Positions 9,200 through 17,477 of a stretch of DNA of 64,000 bases are shown here, piece after piece. The stretch covers positions 16,667 through 80,666 of the forward strand of contig NZ_BOOU01000010.1 of assembly GCF_016863395.1 (NCBI RefSeq), in the 5' to 3' direction. This stretch comes from Sphaerisporangium rufum (GTDB lineage Bacteria; Actinomycetota; Actinomycetes; Streptosporangiales; Streptosporangiaceae). The stretch's first letter is position 1, and every line of letters starts with the position of its first letter. A program made the position numbers and the translations under genes. Under the pieces are notes generated by a model that saw only the letters and a program-made list of their open reading frames with translations, ran no database searches and was not told the origin of the DNA.

Positions 9200-10093
9200 A
9201 TGAAGGATGCCTTCCCTGTGCTGGATGTCACGGACTGGCCCGTGGTCCTGTTCGAGGTAGGCGGGTCGGAAGAGAAGGTATGGATCACCGACCCGGCAGG
9301 CCAGAAGCGCGCCCTTTTCAAGCCTAATGTGCGGCATGACAATATTGAACAGGCAGACCATTGGCCGGAGAAACTGGCGTCCGAGTTGGCTGGATTGTCG
9401 GGAATCCCGGCTGCTGCAATCGATCTGGTGGTCAGAAACGGCCGGCGCGGATGCGTATCGTACGACATCAAGCCCGAGGGCGGATGGGAGCTTCAGCCAG
9501 GGTGGCTGTTGCTCGCCGACCTCCTAGGGGACCACGACCCGACGGACAAACGTCATCACGGGCACACATTATCGAATATCGAGACGGTACTTTCCAGCTA
9601 TAATCATCCGCCCGGCTTTGACGTGCCTGAGAATTTCACGGCTTTTGATGTCTTCGTCGGGTATTTGATACTCGATGCGCTTATCGCGAACCGTGACAGG
9701 CATCCGGCAAATTGGTCGGTTCTCCGCGGGCCGACCGGAGGAGATCAATGTCTCTCTCCTTCCTACGATCATGCGACGAGTCTCGGCTTCAGTCTCACCG
9801 ATGAGGAGCGGAGCCGGAAGATGCGCGACGCGCGGGAGTGGGAAGCGTTCCTCAGGAAGGGGACGGCGCACCGGTTCGAGGGTTGCCGCCAGGTCACCCT
9901 GGTCGACTTCGCGCTGCGCGCCCTGCGGATGATCGACGGTGCGGTGCGGTCATACTGGCTTGACCGGGTGGCGAGCTGGAGTGAAGATCACCTCACTGCG
10001 CTGGCCGCATCAGTCCCGGAAATGTCGGTCGCCGCGCGTAGGTTCGCGGTCAGGCTGGTGCTCGCGAACAGGAGGAGGTTGTTGGATGCCTAG
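9200..10093 (+). CDS. HipA-like Ser/Thr kinase, C-terminal kinase core only
   Basis: 297 residues from the ATG at 9200; an in-frame GTG at 9164 is an alternative start. HipA-family kinase hallmarks are visible: an ATP-site Lys in ALFKP near residue 40, the catalytic loop ANRDRHPANW near 160, and the metal-binding Asp in PSYDHATS near 183. The protein lacks the N-terminal subdomain 1 of full-length HipA, and the downstream gene supplies a segment resembling it. This is a split arrangement comparable to HipT/HipS. The downstream start lies inside this gene (8-bp overlap), so the two are translationally coupled. Lower GC than the flanks suggests recent acquisition. The target is unknown; tRNA synthetase phosphorylation is only known for classical HipA/HipT. 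Confidence 0.85.
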   Translation: MKDAFPVLDVTDWPVVLFEVGGSEEKVWITDPAGQKRALFKPNVRHDNIEQADHWPEKLASELAGLSGIPAAAIDLVVRNGRRGCVSYDIKPEGGWELQPGWLLLADLLGDHDPTDKRHHGHTLSNIETVLSSYNHPPGFDVPENFTAFDVFVGYLILDALIANRDRHPANWSVLRGPTGGDQCLSPSYDHATSLGFSLTDEERSRKMRDAREWEAFLRKGTAHRFEGCRQVTLVDFALRALRMIDGAVRSYWLDRVASWSEDHLTALAASVPEMSVAARRFAVRLVLANRRRLLDA

Positions 10094-10850
10094 TACACCT
10101 CGGCGGGCCGGTTCCGCGCGTGCCGCCGACACGGTGGCGGCACCCCGACTGCTGGTCGCCTGGCAAGATCCACAGACGCACCTGATCCTCCCCGTCGGGA
10201 TTTTGGAGCAGTCGCCGCACGGCTTCTCGTTCTCCTACTTGCGGCGGGCGCGGGACATCGCCGGCTTCCGCCCGCTCTTCGGATTCGACCGTTTGGAAGA
10301 CCGCTACGAGTCACCTGGACTCTTCCCGCTCTTCAGGCAGCGTCTTATGGACTCTCGCCGGACCGATTACCTCCGCTATCTGACCGCGCTGGGTCTGTCG
10401 GAAAATGCGTCGCCGCTGGCTGTTCTGGGGCGTTCCGAGGGGCGCCGTGCCGGGGACTCCATCTTTCTGATGGCCGAGCCGGAAGTGGACGATAAGGGGC
10501 GAACGCACGCTGACTTTTTCGTGCACGGAATACGGTACAAGGCGGATGCCGAATCGCAGATCGCGACCCTCCGGGTAGGGGAACCGCTCAGGTTGCGGGA
10601 CGATCCTGATAATCCTGTCAACAGCCGAGCGCTTCTGGTGACACACCGAGGAGACGAGCTGGGCTGGGTTCCTAATCTCCTGCTCAATTACGTTCACATA
10701 GTACGTGATACCGATGACGTAGCGATATTCGTCGCACAGGTAAATGGTAATGATGTGCCGCCGAACCTACGCCTTAGGGTGGAGCTCACCGGAACTGTGC
10801 CAGTCGGTTACCGGCCGTTCCACGGCGAAGAGTGGGCCACGATCGCCTGA
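10086..10850 (+). CDS. HipS-like N-terminal region fused to HIRAN domain
   Basis: 254 residues; the ATG at 10086 has an ideal AGGAGGAGG ribosome-binding site inside the kinase gene and overlaps its stop by 8 bp. Residues 20-105 resemble HipA subdomain 1/HipS (ILPVGILEQ, SFSYLRRA, FPLFRQRLMDSRR). Residues about 150-230 form a HIRAN domain (FFVHGIRY, LRLRDDPDNPVNSRAL, ELGWVP). HIRAN domains bind DNA ends or single-stranded DNA in HLTF-type proteins. A HIRAN sensor tied to the HipS position suggests the kinase is held or released in response to DNA damage or phage DNA (inference). Confidence 0.82.
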   Translation: MPSTPRRAGSARAADTVAAPRLLVAWQDPQTHLILPVGILEQSPHGFSFSYLRRARDIAGFRPLFGFDRLEDRYESPGLFPLFRQRLMDSRRTDYLRYLTALGLSENASPLAVLGRSEGRRAGDSIFLMAEPEVDDKGRTHADFFVHGIRYKADAESQIATLRVGEPLRLRDDPDNPVNSRALLVTHRGDELGWVPNLLLNYVHIVRDTDDVAIFVAQVNGNDVPPNLRLRVELTGTVPVGYRPFHGEEWATIA

Positions 10851-11103
10851 AGCCGAGATTCGGGCTGCCCGTCTAGTGACCCAAGTGACCGCGTCGCCCT
10901 GACGGCTGTCGCATATGGGTGTTTCGTGAAGTTCTTCCCCGTAGTTCCATTTTCAGGGAATTGTATTGATCTCATAGAGCGTCCCTCGGTGGCAGCGCTG
11001 TTCCGGTACCTTTTGGCCTGCTGTCGTTTCTGTCCAAGACGGCTGCTGTGGTGGCGGTCTAGCGTGGACCTGGCAGTTCGCCCGAGCATGAGGAGATAGC
11101 ACG

Positions 11104-11682
11104 ATGCGTAAGTTGGTCTACACCTGCTTCATGTCGCTGGACGGTGTGGTGGACTCGCCCGGTGGCGGGCCGGGGGAGGAGCACCGCAGCGCCGGGTGGC
11201 TGGTCCAGGACATCGAGTTCCTCCCGGAGGCCATGGCGCTGAAGGGGGAGGAACTCGCCGAGACGACGGCGCTGATGTTCGGCCGGAACAGCTACGAGTC
11301 GTTCGCGGCGGTCTGGCCCGACTCCGAGGACCACGAGGCCTACAAGGAACTGCCCAAGTACGTGGTGTCGACCACGCTGCCTGAGGACGCCCTGGTCGAC
11401 AAGTGGGGGCCGCAGACGATCCTGCGCTCGACCGAGGACGTCGCCGCACTCAGGGAGACCGACGGGGGTGCGATCTTCATCCACGGCAGCGCGGAGCTGG
11501 CCCGCCGGCTGTCGGAGGCGGGGCTGATCGACCAGTACAACCTGCTCGTCGCTCCCGTGCTGCTCGGTGCCGGGGCCGGCCTGTTCGACCGGGCCGACCG
11601 GGACAAGTACCAGCTCACGCTGCGCGAGTCGGAGAGCTACTCGAACGGCATCCTCAAGCTGATCTACGACGTCAAGCACTGA
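11104..11682 (+). CDS. Dihydrofolate reductase-family (RibD C-terminal-like) protein
   Basis: 192 residues; start preceded by GAGGAGATAGCACG. It has the RibD_C/DHFR-like pattern: KLVYTCFMSLDGVV at the N-terminus, LMFGRNSYE in the middle, IFIHGSAEL and a VLLGAGAGLF segment near the end. Such proteins bind NAD(P)H, but most paralogs have no assigned substrate. Its 3' end overlaps that of the convergent AraC regulator by 11 bp, a pairing that suggests joint function or control. It is not the housekeeping DHFR by sequence character. Confidence 0.88.
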   Translation: MRKLVYTCFMSLDGVVDSPGGGPGEEHRSAGWLVQDIEFLPEAMALKGEELAETTALMFGRNSYESFAAVWPDSEDHEAYKELPKYVVSTTLPEDALVDKWGPQTILRSTEDVAALRETDGGAIFIHGSAELARRLSEAGLIDQYNLLVAPVLLGAGAGLFDRADRDKYQLTLRESESYSNGILKLIYDVKH

Positions 11683-12373
11683 TCAGGTCGAGGGCGATCG
11701 CACCGCCGGCACCTTCGCGCAGCTGCCCGGCGGTGCGTCCCACGTAGGAACGCAGTGCCCGGGCGAGGTGCGGTTCGTCGAAGTAGCCGAGCTTGGCGAC
11801 GACGGCCGTCGCCGGGTCGCCGGCGGCCAGCAACTCCGCCGCCGTGCGGGCCCGCTCGATCTGCCGGACCCGGCCGTGCGTCAGGCCGGTCGCCGCGCGG
11901 AACCGGCGTTCCACGGTACGTCCCGAGACGGTCGGGCGCCGGCCTCGGAGCACCTCGGTGACGAGCGGGTCACGGACCACGGTCCCGGCGCGGACGAGAG
12001 CGTCGACCAGGGCCTCGGCGTCATCGGCGCCGGGCATCTCCCACCGCGCACCGTCCAGCCGGAACGTCCGTCGCGCGGTGTCGGGCAGCCCGAAACCGCC
12101 GTCTACCAGCGCCGGTGTCGGCACGGCCCGCAACGAGGTGCCCACGGCGAAGTCGATGCCGGTGAAGGTCGCGCCCGCCGGCACCGGTGCTGTGCCGGCC
12201 CGGGTCTCCGGGCCGGTGACGCCCGCGTACGTCCGGCCGCCCCGCTCCCAGAACACCAGGCCCCAGCACGCCCCGGCGACGGACGTCATCGCGGTGACTT
12301 GCTCGCTCGAACACGTCCACACGGTGTCCACCCACGGCGAGTCCGACCGGCGCGTCTCCAACCGCAGTCTCAC
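11672..12373 (-). CDS. AraC-family transcriptional regulator
   Basis: 233 residues from a GTG at 12373. The frame stays open much further upstream, but that part has no protein-like character. The C-terminal third has two helix-turn-helix motifs typical of AraC (GRVRQIERARTAAELLAAG, then AVVAKLGYFDEPHLARAL). The N-terminal part resembles the cupin-like sensing domain of DUF6597-type AraC regulators. It is convergent with the DHFR-like gene and probably controls it or a nearby stress gene; the ligand is unknown. Confidence 0.82.
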   Translation of the reverse strand: MRLRLETRRSDSPWVDTVWTCSSEQVTAMTSVAGACWGLVFWERGGRTYAGVTGPETRAGTAPVPAGATFTGIDFAVGTSLRAVPTPALVDGGFGLPDTARRTFRLDGARWEMPGADDAEALVDALVRAGTVVRDPLVTEVLRGRRPTVSGRTVERRFRAATGLTHGRVRQIERARTAAELLAAGDPATAVVAKLGYFDEPHLARALRSYVGRTAGQLREGAGGAIALDLISA

Positions 12374-12696
12374 CCGCGCAGAATACGTCGCTCCGCGTTC
12401 CGGTAACTCGCCGGGGTCATCCGGTTTCCGCTCGGCGAGGTGTGCGAGCTGGACCGGTTCGGGTTCGTCCACGACCGCATGAGCTGTGCCGACGTCAACC
12501 GAGCTGACCCATTGAGCGCAGTCACACCACAGCCGTGCACGATGACTATTCCCGGTTCGCAGCCACGAACCACTGATCCGGCGCCGTGCCGTCGCGCTGG
12601 GACGTGGCGCCGTTAAGCATGACAGTTGCGGGGAACCTCTTACCCACCTTCCCATCTGGCCGGCAGCGGGTTCCGGATGTCGCCCAGTCGATCTTG
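12374..12696. other. Intergenic stretch, no gene seen
   Basis: This 323-bp stretch lies upstream of the AraC gene and downstream of the XRE/TPR gene. Open frames exist on both strands but none has protein-like composition, a ribosome-binding site or a recognisable domain. It should contain the AraC promoter; I could not place a convincing -35/-10 pair. Confidence 0.5.
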
Positions 12697-14061
12697 TCAG
12701 GTCGGTAGCGGGGCGCTGATGGCCAGTTGATATGCGCCAAGGGCGGGTAGGGCTGGCCGCTTGTCGATGGGGATGGCGTCGAGCACCATGCGGGCCGTGT
12801 GCAGCACCATATGCGTGCGGAACGCCGGGGCCTGTCCGTGGACGATCCCGGTGGCCAGTAGTAGTGCCTCGTTGTGGCCGCCGTCCCGGCTGAGCCGGAT
12901 CGCCTCGTGCAGGCGGACGCTGGCGTCGTTCTGGATGCCGGATGAGGCGGCCAATGTTCGCTCGCGTGCCATGCGCGCCCCTTCGCCGGTGTCGACCATG
13001 GACAGCACCCACGAGCGGGTGAACCACACTGAAGCGTCGGTCCAGCCGAACTCCTGACAGTTGACGCTGCGACCGGCCAGTTCATCCAGGCGATCGAGGC
13101 GGTCCATCGCGTCCTGGCTCCTGCCCATGACCGCCAGGGCCTGTGCCTCCGCGCAGACCGCACCGATGTGGCCGGGAGTGACTCGCTCTCCGGCGAGCTG
13201 CTGAGCCTGGCGCGCAAGTATCAGTACCGCGTCGGTGGACCGGGAGCCGTACAGGCCGAACACCGCCTCGCTGCCGCGGACCCACACCTGTATGTCGCGG
13301 TCGCCGGAGGCGTCCGCCGCGTGTCGTGCGGTCTGCCACCAGCGCCGGGAGCCGCCGTGCTCGCCTAGTCTGCACAGTACGTTGGCCAGCAGCGCGGACA
13401 TCCAGGCGGTGGTCCGTTGAAGATCGGCGACTCGCTCGGCGGGCGCGTCGGTGAGCGCGCGGCGGATGGCCGCGATGTCGATGAGGAGATCGGCGCGTGC
13501 TTCGGCAGGTGGCCGGTGGTTGACCGCATAGACGTGATCGGCACACACGGCCTGCCAGTCGTCGGCCTGGGCGCCGGTTGTGGCAAGGTTTCGCTCGATC
13601 AACTGGCGGACCGCCTCGCCCGCGTCCATCAGCGGGCTGTGCGCGAACAGGCCGAGTGCGGCCATCTGGAATAGTTCCCGGCGTTCCATGTCCTCTCCCT
13701 GCGGGAGATAGCGAGTTCCGTTCTCACGGTAACTCCGCAAAGCGGAATTTGTCGCTTCGACCAGCTCGTCTATAGGCCGATGTCCAAGTCGCTGTACCAG
13801 TGGCCATAGGATTTTCAGCTGGCCGGCCGCGTGCAGGGCGTCGTCGAGGGACTGGACGCGGGTGCCGGACTCCGGGAGGCACTCGCCGCGCTCGATGGAG
13901 CCCAGCATGGAGGCGGAATAGCCGGTGCGGGCGCCGAGCCGGTCGACGGTGAGCCGGTGGCCGACGCGTAGCTCGTAGCTGTCCCGGAGATCGCGGACCA
14001 GTGCGCCGAAATAGTGAGCCATAGACCGATATCGGTCATGGTTCTTCCGTGGTGCGGGCAT
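12697..14061 (-). CDS. XRE-family helix-turn-helix regulator with C-terminal TPR-like region
   Basis: 454 residues; start preceded by AGGAGGTGGAAAAGGC. The HTH is at residues 36-65 (LTVDRLGARTGYSASMLGSI then RGECLP). The remaining 350 residues are alpha-helical and resemble the TPR-like sensor region of Streptomyces-type cytoplasmic regulators, which often sit beside small partner genes such as the one at 14227. An inverted repeat (TGGTAAC/GTTACCA) lies 93 bp upstream and could be its operator. Ligand and targets are unknown. Confidence 0.85.
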   Translation of the reverse strand: MPAPRKNHDRYRSMAHYFGALVRDLRDSYELRVGHRLTVDRLGARTGYSASMLGSIERGECLPESGTRVQSLDDALHAAGQLKILWPLVQRLGHRPIDELVEATNSALRSYRENGTRYLPQGEDMERRELFQMAALGLFAHSPLMDAGEAVRQLIERNLATTGAQADDWQAVCADHVYAVNHRPPAEARADLLIDIAAIRRALTDAPAERVADLQRTTAWMSALLANVLCRLGEHGGSRRWWQTARHAADASGDRDIQVWVRGSEAVFGLYGSRSTDAVLILARQAQQLAGERVTPGHIGAVCAEAQALAVMGRSQDAMDRLDRLDELAGRSVNCQEFGWTDASVWFTRSWVLSMVDTGEGARMARERTLAASSGIQNDASVRLHEAIRLSRDGGHNEALLLATGIVHGQAPAFRTHMVLHTARMVLDAIPIDKRPALPALGAYQLAISAPLPT

Positions 14062-14153
14062 GCCTTTTCCACCTCCTGATGTGGTCCGGAATCAGCGGCA
14101 GATCGCCGGAGGGGATCGGCTCTTGCTCCGGGGGCGACTGCGGAACAACCTCT

Positions 14154-14183
14154 TGGTAACTGTAAATGACGAGCCGGTTACCA
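14154..14183. promoter_or_regulatory. Inverted repeat, candidate XRE operator
   Basis: TGGTAAC (14154-14160) and GTTACCA (14177-14183) form perfect 7-bp arms around 16 bp, in the divergent region between the XRE regulator (start 14061) and the gene at 14227. Placement fits an autoregulatory operator controlling both; inferred from position only. Confidence 0.45.
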
Positions 14184-14226
14184 TACGCCAGTTCCGGAAA
14201 TCGGCCTGAACTCGATCAGGAGTGCG

Positions 14227-14655
14227 ATGCGCACCTCGGCATATGCCTTCGCGAACCCGACGAAACGGGCGTCCGGCGGCCGGCACCGCCTCGGTCGCAC
14301 CCCCGCCGGATCCGACCCCACCGGCTCCGGTCACGGCGGGGCCCCGGACCGGTCGCGGGAGCGGCGCGAGTTGGACGGGCCGCAGCGGGTCCGTGCGTCC
14401 CGGCTCGGCCTGCTGGAGCCCGGCTGGCTGGTGCTCTACGCCCCCTACCACCGCCGCTTCTACGCGCTCGCCCGCACCTCGGACGTCGCCGATCCGGTGG
14501 TCAGCGCCGCCACCGTCGACGGCCTGCGCGCCCGGATGCGTCAGGCCGAGACCTCCGCGCCCTGCCGAGGCCGCCCGGCGGGGCCGCCCCTGGCCGGGTG
14601 GGTGGCCGGCAAGGTCATGGACAGGCCGGTCGCGGACGGGAGGTGGCGGGGGTGA
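14227..14655 (+). CDS. Unknown actinobacterial protein beside XRE regulator
   Basis: 142 residues; ATG with AGGAG seven bases upstream. A low-complexity Arg/Gly/Ser N-terminus is followed by a better-conserved core (LEPGWLVLYAPYHRRFYALAR). I do not recognise a domain. It is divergently transcribed from the XRE/TPR regulator. Its stop overlaps the GTG start of the next gene (GTGA), so the two are translationally coupled. Proteins of this look often accompany such XRE regulators in actinomycetes, which suggests a regulated pair. Confidence 0.65.
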   Translation: MRTSAYAFANPTKRASGGRHRLGRTPAGSDPTGSGHGGAPDRSRERRELDGPQRVRASRLGLLEPGWLVLYAPYHRRFYALARTSDVADPVVSAATVDGLRARMRQAETSAPCRGRPAGPPLAGWVAGKVMDRPVADGRWRG

Positions 14656-15053
14656 GCGGACTGGTGATCTGGGGCGTGCCGGAGGAGCAGGCCGAGGCGC
14701 ATCGCACCGCGCTGCGCGACCTGCGCAAGGAACTGGAGCACCGCGGCCTGCGCACCCGGCTGGTCGAGCGCCTGCAACTGCCGATGAGCGGCGGCTACTG
14801 CAAGCCGGCCCGGCTGCCGCCCGAGCTGGACGTCTACGCGGCCGGCCGGCTGCTCGCCACGGTCACCGTGGTGGACGTCCCCGGCGGTGGCGGTGCGTGG
14901 TATCTGCTCAAGGAACCGGGCGGTCTGCCGTCCGAGGCGCACAGCGTGAGCGACCCGGCCGCGGCCGCCGGCGCGGTCACCGTCCGTCGAACCGCCCCCG
15001 GCCGGGAGAGCCCGGTGACTCCCCGGTCCATCACCGGGCGCGAACCGACGTGA
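14652..15053 (+). CDS. Unknown protein coupled to upstream small gene
   Basis: 133 residues from the GTG at 14652, which overlaps the upstream stop by 4 bp. The N-terminal half looks folded (LVIWGVPEEQAEAHR, LRTRLVERLQLPMSGGY); the C-terminus is low-complexity. No known domain, signal peptide or membrane segment is visible. The frame is open far upstream, but the coupled GTG is the natural start. A hairpin lies just after the stop. Confidence 0.6.
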   Translation: MSGLVIWGVPEEQAEAHRTALRDLRKELEHRGLRTRLVERLQLPMSGGYCKPARLPPELDVYAAGRLLATVTVVDVPGGGGAWYLLKEPGGLPSEAHSVSDPAAAAGAVTVRRTAPGRESPVTPRSITGREPT

Positions 15054-15071
15054 CCGTGCTCGGCGAGTACC

Positions 15072-15105
15072 GGGGTGATTCGACGACGTACCGCCGGATC
15101 ACCCC
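15072..15105. terminator. Hairpin between convergent genes
   Basis: GGGGTGAT (15072-15079) pairs perfectly with ATCACCCC (15098-15105) across an 18-base loop in the 77-bp gap between the convergent genes ending at 15053 and 15131. There is no T-tract, which is common for actinobacterial terminators. It could serve both strands. Confidence 0.45.
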
Positions 15106-15130
15106 AGCGAGCGGTATCGGCGGAGAGCGG

Positions 15131-16768
15131 TCAGGGGAGGCGGCTGATGGTGAAGTCGTCGTAGTAGACGCGGCTGCCCGAGTCGTCGCGCGCTTCCATG
15201 TAGAACCCGAACTTGGGCCGTCCGGCGGCGGCCTTGGCGTCGTGGTCCACCACCTCGGCGACGCGGGTGTCGCCGAGCCACAGCGCCAGCCGCACCTCGC
15301 CGGTCCCGCGTGCGCATTCGGCGCGCAGCCGGATGTCCTTCTTGTTGAAGCCGGCGAGGCGGACGTCGGGGGTCAGGTCGGACCACTCCGAGCCGGCCAC
15401 CCGGACGATCTTCGCGAACCCGGCCGGGCTGACCTCCAGGAGGTAGGCGAAGTCGTCCTTGCGGTCACCGGTCTTGGAGTATTCGCAGAAGACGCCGTGC
15501 CAGCCCTCCTTGCTCTGGCCGAGGTCCATCTTGACCGAGACCAGCGCCTGGTCGGGGAGGATCGCGTTCGCCGGGGCGGTCGCCCACTGGACGTCGTTGG
15601 ACGAGTCCTCCGCCATGGTGTACCGGCCGTCGCCGGTGTAGCCGCGCGCGGTCGTCGGCGAAGGGGAGCCGCTGTTGTTCCAGCCCGACCCGGCGTCGCC
15701 GAAGTCGTCCTCGTAGAGGGTCTCGGTCGACTCGGGCGGGCTGGGGGGCAGCGCCCGCACCCCGGCGATGGCGGCGGCCACCAGTCCCGCGGCCGCCAGC
15801 CCGGCCCCAAGACCGATCGCCAGGTCGCGCAGCCGCCGGCGCGGCGGCGCGGCCGCGGCCGGCGCCGGGGGCAGCGCCACGGTCTCGCCTTGCACCATGC
15901 CGAGCCGCAGGGTCCGGGCGACCTCGGCCACCTTGGCGTCCTGGCCGGACAGCTCGGCGACCAGCTGCTCGGCGGTGGGCCGGCTCGCGGGGTCCCGGGA
16001 CAGCGCGGCGCGCACCAGCTCGCGCAGCCGGGGCTCCACGCCGGCCAGGTCCGGCTCCTCCTGCATGACCCGGTGGAAGGCGCTCATCATGTTGTCGGCG
16101 GTGTACGGCGACCGGCCCGGCGTGGTGGTCGAGGTGGCGGCGCCCACCACGCACCCCCAGGCGAAGATGTCGGCGGCCGGCGAGACCTGGCCGGAGAACA
16201 GTTCCGGCGCCATGTAGCCCGGGGTGCCCATCATCTGGCCGGTCCGGGTGGTCTGCTCGGTGTCCAGCGCGCGCGAGATACCGAAGTCGATCACCCGCGG
16301 GCCGAGCGGCGAGAGCAGCACGTTGGCCGGCTTGAGGTCGCGGTGCACGATGCCGGCCTGGTGGATCGCGGCCAGCGCGACCGCGATGCCCACCGCGAGC
16401 GACTCGCCGGCGGCTCCGGTCAGCGGCCCGTGCGTCTCGACGTACCGGCCCAGGTCGAGGCCGGGGACGTACTCGGTCACCAGCCACAGCGGGGCGCTGT
16501 CCAGCTGCGCGTCGAGCACCGGGGCGGTGCACCACCGGCTGACCTTGCGGGCCGCCGCGACCTCCCGCTGGAACCGGCGCAGGAACTCGGGGTCGTGCGC
16601 GAGGTGCGGCTTGATCACCTTGATCGCGACCAGGCCGGTCGGGCCCTCCGCCAGGTAGACGCTGCCCATGCCGCCGGCGCCGAGACGGCCGACGACGCGG
16701 TACTGGCCCAGTTCCCGCGGATCCTGATCGCTGATGGGGATGACCGTCGGGGCCGCTTGGGACGTCAC
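15131..16768 (-). CDS. Membrane Ser/Thr protein kinase (PknB type) with extracellular sensor
   Basis: 545 residues. The kinase domain spans about 20-280: glycine loop GAGGMGSVY, catalytic Lys in VAIKVIK, HRDLKPANVLL catalytic loop, DFG, GTPGYMAPE activation segment. A basic juxtamembrane stretch precedes one transmembrane helix (about 320-340). The roughly 190-residue outer domain has no PASTA repeats; it looks like a concanavalin/DUF1080-type jelly roll (YEDDFGDAGSGWNN at its start, SRVYYDDFTIS at its end), often linked to carbohydrate binding. It probably senses a cell-envelope or sugar signal and phosphorylates cytoplasmic proteins. Monocistronic in appearance. Confidence 0.93.
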   Translation of the reverse strand: MTSQAAPTVIPISDQDPRELGQYRVVGRLGAGGMGSVYLAEGPTGLVAIKVIKPHLAHDPEFLRRFQREVAAARKVSRWCTAPVLDAQLDSAPLWLVTEYVPGLDLGRYVETHGPLTGAAGESLAVGIAVALAAIHQAGIVHRDLKPANVLLSPLGPRVIDFGISRALDTEQTTRTGQMMGTPGYMAPELFSGQVSPAADIFAWGCVVGAATSTTTPGRSPYTADNMMSAFHRVMQEEPDLAGVEPRLRELVRAALSRDPASRPTAEQLVAELSGQDAKVAEVARTLRLGMVQGETVALPPAPAAAAPPRRRLRDLAIGLGAGLAAAGLVAAAIAGVRALPPSPPESTETLYEDDFGDAGSGWNNSGSPSPTTARGYTGDGRYTMAEDSSNDVQWATAPANAILPDQALVSVKMDLGQSKEGWHGVFCEYSKTGDRKDDFAYLLEVSPAGFAKIVRVAGSEWSDLTPDVRLAGFNKKDIRLRAECARGTGEVRLALWLGDTRVAEVVDHDAKAAAGRPKFGFYMEARDDSGSRVYYDDFTISRLP

Positions 16769-17090
16769 GAGCCGATCCTAGATCGCATCCACCGATAAAT
16801 CGTCAAAAGTCCCGTCCTGTGCGCTCACCGTGACCTCCGGAGAACCCGGCCCGCGGAGCCCGACGTTGTCCGGCGAGGGCGGGGGAGTCCGCCTGGCGGC
16901 TCCACTCGGACCGGGCCGGTCATGCACGCGTCGCTCGAACGTGCGCCCGGACGAGCGGGTGAGGTGGCCGGCGCCGGTTGGGTCGTCGCCCGCTGCGAGG
17001 TTGGCGAGTGCGCGAGCGGGCCGGCGGCTGGCCGGCTGTGCTGGAGCTACCGGCCTCCCCGGCCCTCAGTACCCGCCAGGAGGGAAGCGC
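16769..17090. other. Upstream region of the kinase gene, no intact gene
   Basis: About 320 bp upstream of the kinase start. A long plus-strand frame runs through it, but its composition is low-complexity Pro/Arg/Gly and I see no start signal. It probably holds the kinase promoter and the decayed 5' part of the SMI1-like pseudogene that follows. Confidence 0.4.
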
Positions 17091-17100
17091 CGCCGCCCCG

Positions 17101-17325
17101 GCGGGCGATCCCGCGCGGGCGGTGGCCCGGTTCCACGCGTACCTGGCGCGGCGCGCCGCGATCCTGGGGGCCCCGAGCGGCTACCGCCGCCGGCGTCCGC
17201 CGAGGCGCTGGACGACGCCGAGCGCCGCACCGGCCGGCCGCTGCCCGCCGACCTGCGGGCGCTGTACCTGATCGCCGACGGTGACGGCATCGGCGGCGAG
17301 CACCGCCACCTGTTCGGGGGTGACG
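17101..17325 (+). pseudogene. SMI1/KNR4-family remnant, frameshifted and 3'-truncated
   Basis: Pieces of an SMI1/KNR4 (SUKH-superfamily) protein are visible in two frames. ARAVARFHAYLARRAAIL is read in one frame, then ASAEALDDAERRTGRPLP and ADLRALYLIADGDGIGG in another, with the shift near 17165-17190. The similarity stops at HLFGG near 17322, where the sequence runs into the minus-strand end of the toxin-antitoxin operon. SUKH proteins are usually immunity proteins of polymorphic toxins. The remnant has no usable start and lacks the C-terminal half of the fold. Confidence 0.6.
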
Positions 17326-17477
17326 GGCTGGCTCGCCCAGAACCAGCGGTTCTCCCCGGCGGTGGCCATTATCTCGCGGTAGCGGGCGGACAGGTCGTGG
17401 TCACCGCTCGCGCCCAGCCCGACCCACGGAAACCGTTGGCGGACGGCCTCATAGTCGATGGGCTCCACGTCACTCAT
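17181..17477 (-). CDS. Third gene of toxin-antitoxin operon, C-terminus replaced by antisense SMI1 sequence
   Basis: 98 codons; the ATG overlaps the antitoxin stop (ATGA), so it was translated with the operon. Roughly the first 55 residues look like real protein (IDYEAVRQRFPWVGLG, ENRWFWASQPVTPEQ). The remainder is the reverse complement of the SMI1-like remnant and has no protein character. The natural 3' end was therefore lost at a junction near 17310-17325. The family is not recognised. The shortened product is probably non-functional. Confidence 0.5.
   Translation of the reverse strand: MSDVEPIDYEAVRQRFPWVGLGASGDHDLSARYREIMATAGENRWFWASQPVTPEQVAVLAADAVTVGDQVQRPQVGGQRPAGAALGVVQRLGGRRRR

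Noticed and set aside
11672..13027. Extended minus-strand frame of 451 codons for the AraC gene
   Set aside because: The part upstream of 12373 overlaps the XRE gene's 3' end, has no protein-like character and no ribosome-binding site.
14222..16798. Very long plus-strand frame of about 858 codons opposite the Ser/Thr kinase gene
   Set aside because: It is antisense to a gene with clear kinase motifs, and its composition is low-complexity Arg/Gly/Pro, as expected for a GC-rich shadow frame.
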